A stretch of 27,469 nt of DNA from an uncultured Candidatus Melainabacteria bacterium (GCA_946186335.1 CAMHMW010000008.1:1-27469), one strand, 5' to 3'. Shown: positions 1-8,662, counted from the first letter of the stretch. The notes: generated by a model from the letters alone, not told the origin. Program-made: numbers and translations.

Positions 1-2473
1 TCTCATCAGGCTCTATGATACCCATAAGTGTATCTGCCCTGAGTGCAGGAATTTCTGTTCCTTGTCCCGTCTTTAATACTATGAACAGACTATTATCTTC
101 AAATCGGTGCGAACCGATTGATTTTTTAATATCTGTTGTTTTAACTAAACCTTTTTTGTTTTTTCTCTCAACTAAAATTTCGTTTTGAGATAAAACCTCA
201 TCCGTATTATATACTAACTTTTTATATTTATCAATATCAGAATTACAAAGTTTTATTTTATATTCTGCCCAGCAAACTTTTCTGTCAATTGCAGGCTCTG
301 ATTTATCGATTATTTCGACATCAATAATTTCGGCACCATCAGGTAAAACTTTTTGTAACTCGGATTTTATTACCTCAGGAGAATATTTTTCAAAAAATTC
401 AATATCTATTAATTCTGTCATACTTTCGCAAAACAGAGGTAATGCAACCCCCATTGAAATCTTCATTGTCGGATTAAATCCATAAGAATACGCAACTTTT
501 AAACCTGAACGTGAAACCGCTTTAAAAAATGTATTTTGCCAGTCTAAATGAGAGAAATATCTCAGGGTACCTGTTTTTATATGTTTAATTCTGTATCTGA
601 AAGTTTCTTTAATATCTTTTGGACAAACAGACGGATCGACTTTTTCGGGTAATTTAATTTTTTGTGCGACATCAGATGCCTTAAACGGTTCAGCAGTAAT
701 CTTATGAACGCCAAGATTTTTGCAAACACCGCACCCAACACAATTATGCTGGCATGTGGGTACAATGTGCGGAGAATTTTCATCAACAGAAAATGCTTTT
801 TTATATTCAGATACAAACCATTCTTTATTTATTCCGACATCAACAAAATTCCATGGGAGAGAAGAATTTAAGTCATAATGTTTCTGTGCAAGAGCATTAA
901 GGTCAACACCGACTTCATCAGCCGTTTCAAACCAGACATTTTTGTTAAAATATTCACCCCATGCATCAAGATAACAGCCTTTTTTGTAGAGCGTTTCAAT
1001 ATATCCGCAAAGTTCAGCATCGCCTCTTGTTAAAACGGCCTCCAAAAGCGAAACAAACTTTTCATGATAATTAACCTTTACGCCCTTAATATGTTTTACC
1101 TGTTCCATTAGATAATGAATATGCTCGGTAACCTCATCAAGAGGCATCTGAGAACACCACTGGAAAGGAGTAAAAGGCTTTGGTACAAAAATAGAAAGGG
1201 TACAGGTTAAATCAAGCGAATGAGATAGCCCCTTTTCCTTTTTTATTAACCTTGAGCGATAACGAATTTTTCTGAAAAGTTCTGCCATTTCATCCATATC
1301 CTGCAAGGTTTCTGTCGGAAGTCCGCATATAAAATAAAATTTTACACGTGACCATCCGTTTTCGTAAAGGGTTAAAACGGCATCCATAATCTGGTCTTCC
1401 GTTATATTCTTTTTGATAACATCACGCAAACGCTGCGAACCTGCTTCCGGTGCCAGTGTCATTGTGGATTTTCTGACACTTTGAACAAGATTTGCAAGTT
1501 CAAGATTAAAACCGTCAATTCTTTGACTGGGAAGCGATACCGATATTTTCTTTTCATTAAAATCAACTGCAAGTTCTTTTATAACCTCGTTAATATTTGA
1601 ATAGTCATTAGAAGAAAGCGACAAAAGAGAATATTCATCGTAGCCTGTATTTTTAACCAATTCTTTTGTAATTTTTATAATATCCTCCGCACTCCGTTCA
1701 CGAACAGGCAGGGTGACATGTCCGGGCTGGCAGAAACGGCACATCCTGCCACATCCTCTGCGAATTTCCACAACGGCTCTGTCCTGAACAGAGGATGAAA
1801 ACGGTACGGGATAAGTTTTGGGTGCTGTTTCATATTCAAGTTGCGCTATACGTTTTTTTACAGAGCCGCCGACACTTGCCGACCAAAATCCCGAATTTTT
1901 ATTATTACAAATCGCTTTTATTCTTTCTTTTCGGGGCAAGCCCTTAGTCTTTTCAATTATTTCACAAAGTTCAACTATAGCATCTTCACCATCACCGATT
2001 ATAAAAACATCAATAAATTCACTCATAGGCAGAGGATTAAAAGTACACGGACCACCTGCGACAATAATCGGGTCATCATCCCCTCTTTCGGAATTTTTAT
2101 ATGGGATACCTGACATTTCAAGCATTTTTAATACTGTCGGATACGACATTTCATATTGGAGAGAAAAACCGACAACATCAAAATTATTAATCGGTTTTTT
2201 AGATTCTAAACCGTACAAAATTTCAGGTTTAAAATCGGCTTCGGGTGCATATACCCTGTCACACATATAATTTTGCTTTGAATTAACAATTTCATACAGA
2301 ATGCGCACCCCCAAATTTGAAATACCTATTTCATATTTGTCGGGAAATGCCAAAACGAAACGAACACTTGCATCGTCAAAACTTTTATTATGCGACAGAA
2401 ACTCCCCGCCAACATACTGATACGGCTTTGTGCATCTGTATAAACTTTCATGATATTTGTTAAAAAAACACAT
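1..2473 (-). CDS. Fused B12-binding-type radical SAM protein with C-terminal DUF2344 (partial, C-terminus off the window)
   Basis: The frame is open from an ATG at 2471-2473 to the left edge, giving 824 codons without the stop. The radical SAM motif C-x3-C-x2-C is Cys241, Cys245 and Cys248 (CGRMCRFC), in the context typical of TIGR03960 proteins. A second Cys cluster near residues 574-584 reads CQHNCVGCGVC. From about residue 622 the sequence matches the TIGR03936/DUF2344 type (LRYFSHLDWQNTF, then SYGFNPTMKISMG). In many Firmicutes these are separate genes; the fusion is, as far as I know, the usual cyanobacterial form. The substrate of this family is not established. The gene starts 12 bp after the 112-residue gene upstream and has no strong Shine-Dalgarno sequence, so translational coupling is likely. 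Family call is firm, function unknown. Confidence 0.88.
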   Translation of the reverse strand, partial: MCFFNKYHESLYRCTKPYQYVGGEFLSHNKSFDDASVRFVLAFPDKYEIGISNLGVRILYEIVNSKQNYMCDRVYAPEADFKPEILYGLESKKPINNFDVVGFSLQYEMSYPTVLKMLEMSGIPYKNSERGDDDPIIVAGGPCTFNPLPMSEFIDVFIIGDGEDAIVELCEIIEKTKGLPRKERIKAICNNKNSGFWSASVGGSVKKRIAQLEYETAPKTYPVPFSSSVQDRAVVEIRRGCGRMCRFCQPGHVTLPVRERSAEDIIKITKELVKNTGYDEYSLLSLSSNDYSNINEVIKELAVDFNEKKISVSLPSQRIDGFNLELANLVQSVRKSTMTLAPEAGSQRLRDVIKKNITEDQIMDAVLTLYENGWSRVKFYFICGLPTETLQDMDEMAELFRKIRYRSRLIKKEKGLSHSLDLTCTLSIFVPKPFTPFQWCSQMPLDEVTEHIHYLMEQVKHIKGVKVNYHEKFVSLLEAVLTRGDAELCGYIETLYKKGCYLDAWGEYFNKNVWFETADEVGVDLNALAQKHYDLNSSLPWNFVDVGINKEWFVSEYKKAFSVDENSPHIVPTCQHNCVGCGVCKNLGVHKITAEPFKASDVAQKIKLPEKVDPSVCPKDIKETFRYRIKHIKTGTLRYFSHLDWQNTFFKAVSRSGLKVAYSYGFNPTMKISMGVALPLFCESMTELIDIEFFEKYSPEVIKSELQKVLPDGAEIIDVEIIDKSEPAIDRKVCWAEYKIKLCNSDIDKYKKLVYNTDEVLSQNEILVERKNKKGLVKTTDIKKSIGSHRFEDNSLFIVLKTGQGTEIPALRADTLMGIIEPDE

Positions 2474-2485
2474 AATATTACACTG

Positions 2486-2824
2486 CTACGCTAAATCTTC
2501 GGGAAAATATTTTTCAATTTCAATAATTGTACCGTCTAATGTATTTTCATCAAATGATTTCATAAATTTAAACAGTTCTTCGTTTGGCACATCATAACGA
2601 TATAAGACGGTTTCACCCGAGATTTCCCTCATAACGGTAACCATATAATGGCACTTCCCCGCATAAGACAACAGATTTTCCTTGTTAAACTTATTGCCGT
2701 TGGAATCTCTTTTGAGTTTTACATAGTTAAAACCCGCATAAAACTTTACCTCGGACGGTTTGAATTTTGCCTCGTTATGTTTTGAAAAAAGTTTAATTAC
2801 CTTATCATTTCTGATATCAGACAC
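2486..2824 (-). CDS. Hypothetical protein, 112 aa, GTG start
   Basis: I do not recognise this small protein. The longest frame begins with an ATG at 2849-2851, but its first codons contain TTGGAGGA. That is an excellent Shine-Dalgarno sequence sitting 6 nt before a GTG at 2822-2824, so I place the start at the GTG (protein begins V/M-SDIRNDKV). The product is soluble-looking and mixed-charge, without a signal peptide or membrane segment, and ends EKYFPEDLA. It lies 51 bp after the 110-residue gene and 12 bp before the radical SAM gene on the same strand, so the three may be co-transcribed. No function can be inferred beyond that linkage. Confidence 0.7.
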   Translation of the reverse strand: MSDIRNDKVIKLFSKHNEAKFKPSEVKFYAGFNYVKLKRDSNGNKFNKENLLSYAGKCHYMVTVMREISGETVLYRYDVPNEELFKFMKSFDENTLDGTIIEIEKYFPEDLA

Positions 2825-2875
2825 GAAATATCCTCCAATATAATTAAACAATATTTTTCAAAAAAAGTCTAAATG

Positions 2876-3208
2876 TTAAGAATTTTCTTCTTCACTTATC
2901 TCATCGGTTTCTTCGGTAATTTCTTTTAAATAATCGAGTGTTTTAAGTGCTGTTTCACGTCTTAATTCTTTCGGTGAAAGTCTTAAATATTCAATGGCAT
3001 GAGAAACCTTAATATTTTTATCGTACCAGCGGCGCATAATGTAATTGTACTGATCTTCAAGACTCAATTTTTCAATTTCAACATCTTTAAGCAAACTGAT
3101 AATATACTCAGCACATCTTACCTGTATTTCCTCAGGTTGTTTTTCAAGTTCGTTAATTGCACGACTAACCACCGAATCCGCATCATACCAACGCTTAAAC
3201 ATGTTCAT
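2876..3208 (-). CDS. Hypothetical protein with two RWYD helical repeats, 110 aa
   Basis: No known family recognised. The protein is an internal duplication of about 54 residues: RWYDADSVVSRAINELEK (residues 6-23) is echoed by RWYDKNIKVSHAIEYLRL (60-77). Each copy is followed by a Glu/Arg-rich helix ending in a Leu-rich stretch. This looks like a small all-helical repeat protein. The Shine-Dalgarno GGGGA lies 3 nt before the first ATG and about 9 nt before a second in-frame ATG (residue 3), so the true start may be residue 3. It is the first gene of a probable minus-strand operon leading to the radical SAM gene and is divergent from the gene at 3345. Confidence 0.68.
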   Translation of the reverse strand: MNMFKRWYDADSVVSRAINELEKQPEEIQVRCAEYIISLLKDVEIEKLSLEDQYNYIMRRWYDKNIKVSHAIEYLRLSPKELRRETALKTLDYLKEITEETDEISEEENS

Positions 3209-3344
3209 AATTCCCCGCTTTCTTTTCTCAAAAACTTAATTGTTAAGAATATTAAACCAAAATTTTACAAAAAAGTAAATAATATTTTCAAAAAAAACTT
3301 TATATAAATGTAGGTAAGGTATTAAATTTTTTTGGCAGGTAGAA

Positions 3345-3821
3345 ATGATTGATTCAAGTTCAATTTACGGATTGTATAATCCCGCATTCACGCAAGATAT
3401 AGGGCAGACTAAACTCAATAATATTGCAGGAAATTCCATTGAAGATATGGATGACTATAAAATCAGCGGGGTATCAGGCTCAATGAATGACATTGACATT
3501 AAAAAAGCCCTGTCAAACGATAAATTTGAATCTTCATCAACGAAAGAAAAAGTAATAAAAGGCGCTCTGATTGGTGCGGGAGTTCTTGTCGGCGGACTTG
3601 TTGCTCATAAATTCGGATTATTCGGGAAACTGAAATCCGCAGCAAAGAAAATCCCGGGCGCGGGGACTGTCGGGACAAAAGTATCAGGCTTTTTCTCAAA
3701 TATAGGAACAAAAATTAAAGGTATGATACCAAAAAGTTTAAGTTTCAAAAGTATGGGAACAAAAGTAAAAGGTTTCTTTACTACAATCGGAACAAAAGTA
3801 AAATCAATTTTCAAAAAATAA
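3345..3821 (+). CDS. Hypothetical membrane-anchored protein with duplicated GTK repeats, 158 aa
   Basis: Not recognised. Residues 1-65 are polar. Residues about 70-86 (KGALIGAGVLVGGLVAH) form a Gly/Val-rich hydrophobic segment that could be one membrane helix. The C-terminal 60 residues are strongly basic and contain a tandem duplication. GTKVSGFFSNIGTKIKGMI (110-128) is repeated as GTKVKGFFTTIGTKVKSIF (138-156). The GTK motifs fall at 110, 121, 138 and 149. The pattern suggests amphipathic cationic helices that could sit on a membrane or bind nucleic acid. The start is preceded by an AGG-containing purine stretch (ggcaggtagaa). A terminator follows at 3860-3885, so it is probably a single-gene unit. 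Confidence 0.72.
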   Translation: MIDSSSIYGLYNPAFTQDIGQTKLNNIAGNSIEDMDDYKISGVSGSMNDIDIKKALSNDKFESSSTKEKVIKGALIGAGVLVGGLVAHKFGLFGKLKSAAKKIPGAGTVGTKVSGFFSNIGTKIKGMIPKSLSFKSMGTKVKGFFTTIGTKVKSIFKK

Positions 3822-3859
3822 TTAATTTCCCCGTAATATATGAAGTAGTGTGTTAGTAG

Positions 3860-3885
3860 GCAGGATTTACAAATCCTGCTTTTTT
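3860..3885 (+). terminator. Rho-independent terminator after the 158-aa gene
   Basis: GCAGGATTT (3860-3868) and AAATCCTGC (3871-3879) form a hairpin, followed by six T residues at 3880-3885. It lies between the 158-aa gene and the YajQ-family gene. Confidence 0.82.
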
Positions 3886-3931
3886 ATGTTAGTATTTAGA
3901 AAAGTTTTATTAAAAAGAAGGAGTTTATATT

Positions 3932-4435
3932 ATGGCAAAAGAGTGCAGTTTTGATATTGTTTCGGAATACGACAAACAGGAATTGGTTAACGCAATTGAT
4001 CAGGTAAAAAGAGAATTAACATCAAGATTCGACTTGAAAAATTCTAATTCACAGGTTGATCTGGAAGCGGACAAAACCATAACCATTACAACAAACGATG
4101 AAATGAAGCTGAGAAATATAGTAGATATTCTCCAGTCAAAACTTGTAAAAAGAAATCTCAGTATAAAAATTCTTGACCCGAAACCTGTTGAAAACGCCTT
4201 AGGAGGAAATGTCCGTCAGGTTTTTGACCTTAAAAAAGGCTTATCTCAGGAACTTGCAAAAACCATCGTTTCCGACATCAAAGGAACAAAACTGAAAGTT
4301 CAGGCAACCATTCAGGGAGAACAGGTGAGAGTATCCGGCAAAGATAAAGACGACTTGCAGGCTGTTATTCAAACATTACGAAAAAATGAGGATAAATACG
4401 ATTATCCGCTCCAGTTCACAAACTACAGAAGTTAA
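3932..4435 (+). CDS. yajQ: YajQ-family cyclic di-GMP-binding-type protein
   Basis: At 167 residues it matches the usual YajQ length. Family hallmarks are the N-terminal CSFDIVSEYDKQELVNAIDQ, a central KILDPKPVENALGG, the segment FDLKKGLSQELAKTIVSDIK, and the ending DYPLQFTNYR. The family has two ferredoxin-like folds. Some members bind c-di-GMP and act as regulators; others have been linked to nucleotide or tRNA binding, so the exact role here is open. The Shine-Dalgarno sequence is AAGGAG, well spaced. The stop codon directly abuts the stop of the convergent TonB-C-like gene with no intergenic base, so no dedicated terminator separates them. Confidence 0.93.
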   Translation: MAKECSFDIVSEYDKQELVNAIDQVKRELTSRFDLKNSNSQVDLEADKTITITTNDEMKLRNIVDILQSKLVKRNLSIKILDPKPVENALGGNVRQVFDLKKGLSQELAKTIVSDIKGTKLKVQATIQGEQVRVSGKDKDDLQAVIQTLRKNEDKYDYPLQFTNYRS

Positions 4436-4855
4436 TTAGTAAAACTCAGGATTAATATACTGTTTTTTCAGCAGTTTTGATTCAAATGTCATCTGTATTT
4501 CAACGCTGTTGCCATAATATTCTTTTGGCATAGGTTTAAATGGCGCAGCAGCTCTGACTGCTGATACAACAGAAGCATCAAGTCTGTCGTCACCTGACGG
4601 AGTTACGATTTTTAAACCGTCAATTTTTCCGTCTTTCAGCACGTTGAATTTTACAACGACTGTTTTATCACTTGCAGTCATAGACATTTCGTTCGAAGGT
4701 TTTTCCCAGTTAGCTTTTACTATATGTTCAACTTCATTTACGTATGGTGCCATGTATTTATCAATATAGGCATCGTCCTGCAATGTAATATTGCGTGCAT
4801 TAGCAGTGCATGACACCGCAAGAATTAAAATAACAGATAATAGTAACTTTTTCAT
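4436..4855 (-). CDS. Exported TonB C-terminal-like protein
   Basis: 139 residues. The N-terminus MKKLLLSVILILAVSCTANA is a signal peptide, cleaved most plausibly after ANA; a lipoprotein reading at Cys16 is weaker because Ala occupies the -3 position. The mature part carries a TonB C-terminal-type fold: VVVKFNVLKDGKIDGLKIV, then a DASVVSAVRAAAPFKPMP motif and a final strand (VEIQMTFESK). There is no transmembrane anchor plus Pro-rich spacer as in true TonB. It may therefore be a free periplasmic protein with a TonB-C/TolA-like module rather than an energy transducer. It is 21 bp downstream of the mutase gene and possibly co-transcribed. It supports a double-membraned host. Confidence 0.82.
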   Translation of the reverse strand: MKKLLLSVILILAVSCTANARNITLQDDAYIDKYMAPYVNEVEHIVKANWEKPSNEMSMTASDKTVVVKFNVLKDGKIDGLKIVTPSGDDRLDASVVSAVRAAAPFKPMPKEYYGNSVEIQMTFESKLLKKQYINPEFY

Positions 4856-4876
4856 ATTTCACCCCTTATTCACAAA

Positions 4877-7147
4877 TTAAAAATCATATACCGGAATTTC
4901 GAATTTTTCATTATTTGCATCCTTTTCAACAAAACTCAGATAATACTTCATTGCATCATCCTTACAATTATTATAGGCATGCTCAGATATTAAAGCCTTA
5001 TGCAAAACCGTTCTGTCACCCGAATAGTTGCCCAAAACAGAAGCATATTTTTCAATATCTTCCTTATTTAACCCGCCTCCGTATGCTTTTGTTTTAGCAT
5101 CCGTACCAGAGGGGCGGATTTCAATATATTTGTCGTCAAATTCAAGGTATGTCCCGTCCCCGACAAATTTTACCGATTTTAAGTTATCAAAATTCAAACC
5201 GTCTTCTCTGAATTTGTCATTCAAGATTGCCTGAATATTCAACAATGATAAATCGCCTTTTTTAAGAGCAATAGCCATAGAAAGATAAAACATGTCATTT
5301 TTTGTTCTCATTGCCTCACCGGCAACTTTTGCTTCTTTAAGTTTGTTAATATCAGGTTCTGATTCATTATAATAAGCGATATCTACCCTTGTATCAAATC
5401 TGCCGATTATATGATTTTCATCAAAGACTTCATATAAATACTGTGACAGAGATTTATTTTCATCATCTAATTTTGAAATAAGCGCTGATGCGACAATAAT
5501 AGCCTCTGTTGCACTCTTTTCTCTCATCGCAACCGCAAGTCGTCCATGCTGGGATTTAATCAGTTCTTCCGTTCCCATAATCATTCCGCCCGATTCTTCC
5601 CCGCCAAACAGCAACCTCGGATTTACCCCGAGATTAATTGAATTACCAAAGACATCGTCAACAACAACTTCTTTATCGGGGTTATTTTTAAGTTGAAGTT
5701 CTACTTTTTTCATAATATTTGCAATTTCTTTGAAGCCGACAGGGACATTAACAACTTTCAAGCCGTTATTAGCCGCCCATTCATCCCAAGAAAGTGCTGA
5801 TGCCGTTGTTTTTATCATAAATCTGGGATGGTTATTCCAGAGTTTTTCAGATTTTAACTGTTTCGCCCAGAAATCCATCAATAACAGAAATGCCTGATTT
5901 GCCGTAAAGACAGTTAAAATTTTATTCTCAGTAAGTTTAATATAATCAACTCCGAGTTTTTCAAGTTCGGGAATTCTGTTTATTGACTCGGTCTGCGTGA
6001 TTGTAAGTCTGTCATGATCGGGGTCTGTAATCAAAACAGCAGTCCCGACAGGATAATCTTTTAATTTTTCCTCATAATGCAGGGTATCAATTACAGGGAA
6101 AAACTTCGTTCCGTCCTGCCTTTTTGCAAGAACTGTCGCGTCAACCGAATAATCGTAAAATGCTTTTTCACCTTTCGGAGTAACATCGTACTTCCCGATA
6201 GAGTTAAAAAACGGGTCTTCATCAGTATTAAACCATACGAATTTATCAGAAATACCAAGTTTTTTTAAAACTCTCGAAAGGGTGCGATATGCCGAACCAC
6301 CGACATTTTCTATCGCTATTTTTGATTTAAAGACCTTAATTAAATTAAGATTAACATCTTTGGCAACCCCCGAACGTAAGTATTCAACATACAAATCAAC
6401 TCCATCATCAATTGACTGCATAACTTTTTCATCAATTAAAGGATTATCCGCAGACGAAATTTTAATCTCATAACTGCCGTTTTTGTCAACACAATCAAAT
6501 ATTTCCTGAATTTTATCAACAAATTCCATTGATTCTTCGGGTAAATACTGACTTCCTTGCGAGTTTAAATCTTTTGTCGCATTTTTAACCGAAATACCAT
6601 GACTTGATGTAATGTATTCTCCGCCCAGCAAATCTAGTTTAAACGCTAAAAATGATGCCATCCATATAGGAATTGTCTGCTTACCGTCAGGAACAATAGT
6701 CCTTATACCATTTGCTGCCTGAATTCTTGCTATTGCATCCAAGTACAGTTTTGAATTATAACGAACTTCGCACCCCGCAATTTTTACAATTTTCTTCCCT
6801 GAATATTTTTCTTTTGCAACAAGCGCTTTTGCCAATGTTGCAAGAACAATACCGACAAGATTAATCGGAAATCGTGTATCCTGCGGATATAAAATATTCT
6901 GAGGTCCTCTGATACCGGCTGTAGATACTTTTGCCTCTTTTGAATAATTAGCAAACCAATCCCTTAAATTCAGCCCCTGTGGATTTGTTTTTTCATCATA
7001 AGCGTCCAAATGCTCACGTTTTAATATAAAAGAAAACTCACCTTTATTATCAAAATTCATCAGGTTTGCATTCTTGATATAATCGGGAGTTTTGTCATAA
7101 ACACTTTTAAATAACTCGTTTTCCAATTGATTTTCAGACGTAAACAT
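4877..7147 (-). CDS. Phosphoglucomutase/phosphomannomutase-family phosphohexomutase, 756 aa
   Basis: An alpha-D-phosphohexomutase, converting sugar-1-phosphate and sugar-6-phosphate. All four family loops are visible. The active-site serine loop is TSSHG (180-184, Ser182 catalytic), the metal loop DPDHDR (375-380), the sugar loop GGEESGG (515-521) and the phosphate loop RPSGTDAKTK (678-687). STAGIRG near residue 75 is the N-terminal substrate loop. The protein is clearly longer than the common 450-580 residue members. The serine loop ends HG where HN is usual. A longer frame begins at a TTG at 7186, but the Shine-Dalgarno AAGGAG lies just before the ATG at 7145-7147, so I use that. Substrate preference cannot be read from sequence. 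Confidence 0.93.
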   Translation of the reverse strand: MFTSENQLENELFKSVYDKTPDYIKNANLMNFDNKGEFSFILKREHLDAYDEKTNPQGLNLRDWFANYSKEAKVSTAGIRGPQNILYPQDTRFPINLVGIVLATLAKALVAKEKYSGKKIVKIAGCEVRYNSKLYLDAIARIQAANGIRTIVPDGKQTIPIWMASFLAFKLDLLGGEYITSSHGISVKNATKDLNSQGSQYLPEESMEFVDKIQEIFDCVDKNGSYEIKISSADNPLIDEKVMQSIDDGVDLYVEYLRSGVAKDVNLNLIKVFKSKIAIENVGGSAYRTLSRVLKKLGISDKFVWFNTDEDPFFNSIGKYDVTPKGEKAFYDYSVDATVLAKRQDGTKFFPVIDTLHYEEKLKDYPVGTAVLITDPDHDRLTITQTESINRIPELEKLGVDYIKLTENKILTVFTANQAFLLLMDFWAKQLKSEKLWNNHPRFMIKTTASALSWDEWAANNGLKVVNVPVGFKEIANIMKKVELQLKNNPDKEVVVDDVFGNSINLGVNPRLLFGGEESGGMIMGTEELIKSQHGRLAVAMREKSATEAIIVASALISKLDDENKSLSQYLYEVFDENHIIGRFDTRVDIAYYNESEPDINKLKEAKVAGEAMRTKNDMFYLSMAIALKKGDLSLLNIQAILNDKFREDGLNFDNLKSVKFVGDGTYLEFDDKYIEIRPSGTDAKTKAYGGGLNKEDIEKYASVLGNYSGDRTVLHKALISEHAYNNCKDDAMKYYLSFVEKDANNEKFEIPVYDF

Positions 7148-7177
7148 TTTTCTCTCCTTATTATTCCTGTTAAGTAT

Positions 7178-7205
7178 ATAATACAAAAATTTTAATAATT
7201 AGCAA
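7178..7205 (-). promoter_or_regulatory. Candidate promoter of the phosphohexomutase gene
   Basis: Read on the minus strand: TTGCTA (-35, 7200-7205), a 16-nt spacer, then TATTAT (-10, 7178-7183), about 30 nt upstream of the Shine-Dalgarno-supported ATG. Its -35 overlaps the region where the divergent acyltransferase promoter would have its own -35. Confidence 0.5.
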
Positions 7206-7228
7206 AATGTAAATATTTTATGTATAAT
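7199..7228 (+). promoter_or_regulatory. Candidate promoter of the acyltransferase pair
   Basis: A perfect TATAAT (-10) at 7223-7228 lies 25 nt upstream of the chosen ATG at 7253. The best -35 is a weak TTAGCA at 7199-7204 with an 18-nt spacer. The -10 overlaps the upstream in-frame ATG at 7220, which argues that this ATG is not the start codon. Confidence 0.55.
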
Positions 7229-7252
7229 AAAAATACAAAGGGGAGTTATTTT

Positions 7253-7942
7253 ATGACTAAACAAAAAAAACAATATTCAGTAAGAGAAGCTTCTCAGTTT
7301 AACAGATGGCGTTCACTGTTTCAGTTTTTAGTTTGTAAAATCGGCTATATGATAAGACTGAAACTGGTATACAGAATTGAAGTTCACGGCAGAGAAAATA
7401 TACCGGAAGACAACAAATACATAATTTGTCCGAACCACTTATCCACACTTGATCCGCCTATGCTTGCAGCAGTATGGCCAAGAAATGTTGCATTTATGGC
7501 GAAAAAAGAGTTATTTGATATAAGATTTATAAGATGGTGGATTGACTGGCTCGGGGCATTTGCAGTAAACAGAGAAAGCCTTGCCCCATCTACTGTAAAA
7601 ACCGTTCAGGCAATTAAAGAAAGCAAATGGGTACTCGGCATATTTCCGCAGGGTACAAGAGGAGTTCCGGGTGAGATTAAAGGAGTAACCACAGGTTTTG
7701 CAGGGCTTGCCAGACTCACAAAATGTGATGTTCTTCCTGTCGGCATAACTGGCTCAAACGAAGTGAAAAGAATCCCGTTTACGGGTAAAATTATAATTAA
7801 CATAGGAAAAATTATTCCGTACGATAAAGATACGGAAAAGGTTAAAACCCAATGGATTGAACAAATACAAGATTTAACCGGCTTCAAATATATTGATACC
7901 CCCGAAGAAGAACTAAGCCTGGTCGGAGGGAAAAATGACTAA
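7253..7942 (+). CDS. PlsC-type 1-acylglycerol-3-phosphate acyltransferase (first copy)
   Basis: 229 residues, the usual size for a bacterial lysophosphatidic acid acyltransferase. This family makes phosphatidic acid from lysophosphatidic acid and acyl-ACP/CoA at the inner face of the membrane. The HX4D catalytic motif is His62-LSTL-Asp67, and the glycerophosphate-binding block is FPQGTRG (131-137), with Gln where Glu is most common. FMAKKELF and GAFAVNRES are further family blocks. A hydrophobic N-terminal segment (about 22-40) may contact the membrane. I use the ATG at 7253 because AAAGGGGAG lies 7 nt before it; the ATG at 7220 overlaps the -10 element. It overlaps the next gene by 8 nt. Confidence 0.9.
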   Translation: MTKQKKQYSVREASQFNRWRSLFQFLVCKIGYMIRLKLVYRIEVHGRENIPEDNKYIICPNHLSTLDPPMLAAVWPRNVAFMAKKELFDIRFIRWWIDWLGAFAVNRESLAPSTVKTVQAIKESKWVLGIFPQGTRGVPGEIKGVTTGFAGLARLTKCDVLPVGITGSNEVKRIPFTGKIIINIGKIIPYDKDTEKVKTQWIEQIQDLTGFKYIDTPEEELSLVGGKND

Positions 7943-8648
7943 AGAAAAAGAAGAACGAAATTTTAACAGACGATATGCTAAAGAATACAATATATTCAGA
8001 ACAACATTTTACATGTTCTTTTTATATACGGTAGTTTTCCAGTTTTTTAACATATTTTATAACTATACGGTAACAGGCAGAGAAAATTTGCCGAAAGATA
8101 AAGCAAAAGGCAGATACATTTATGCTGCAAACCATGTTTCAATATTTGACCCGACTATGGTTGTAATGGCTGCCTTAACGCCTATTGCTTTCATGGCAAA
8201 AAAAGAACTTTTTGACCCGTCAGAAAAATTAAGCTGGCTTATTAAACGGCTTGGTGCATTCGCTGTTGACAGAGAAAAACCTGAAATTGCTACATTTAAA
8301 ACGGTAAAAGAAATATTACAAACGCACTGGTCACTGGGAATTTTTCCACAGGGCGGAACCCGTCCGTACGGGAAACTTGAAGATATAAGAAAAGGGTTTT
8401 CTGCCCTTGCAAAAACAGCAAAAGCAGATATTATTCCGATTGCAATTGCAGACTGGGACGGCTATCCGAAACTAAAACCTTTCACCAGACGTAATGTAAA
8501 CATTAAAGTCGGCAAACCAATTTCTTATAAATTATCTGATGATGAAATTATTTATGAATGGTGCAGACAAATTTCAGAAATGGCAGATTATGAAAACCTT
8601 GCACCGGTTCCGGAAAAAGCGGAAATAAAAGAAGAAGTCAGCGTATAG
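7935..8648 (+). CDS. PlsC-type 1-acylglycerol-3-phosphate acyltransferase (second copy)
   Basis: 237 residues, paralogous to the gene just upstream: TGRENLP, FMAKKELF and GAFAVDREK all correspond. The catalytic HX4D is His67-VSIF-Asp72. The substrate block reads FPQGGTRP, with an extra Gly relative to the first copy. A hydrophobic segment near residues 24-44 probably associates with the membrane. The ATG lies inside the last codons of the first copy (ATGACTAA overlap) with GGAGGG upstream, so translation is coupled. Two acyltransferases made together may differ in acyl-chain preference, or one may act on another lysolipid; that is inference. The operon ends at a strong terminator. Confidence 0.9.
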   Translation: MTKEKEERNFNRRYAKEYNIFRTTFYMFFLYTVVFQFFNIFYNYTVTGRENLPKDKAKGRYIYAANHVSIFDPTMVVMAALTPIAFMAKKELFDPSEKLSWLIKRLGAFAVDREKPEIATFKTVKEILQTHWSLGIFPQGGTRPYGKLEDIRKGFSALAKTAKADIIPIAIADWDGYPKLKPFTRRNVNIKVGKPISYKLSDDEIIYEWCRQISEMADYENLAPVPEKAEIKEEVSV

Positions 8649-8662
8649 ATATAAAAAGCACA

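Noticed and set aside
1818..2270. Plus-strand 150-aa open frame
   Set aside because: It lies wholly inside the radical SAM gene on the other strand, whose frame matches a known family.
7148..7186. TTG start extending the phosphohexomutase by 13 residues
   Set aside because: The extension covers the Shine-Dalgarno AAGGAG and part of the candidate -10 region.
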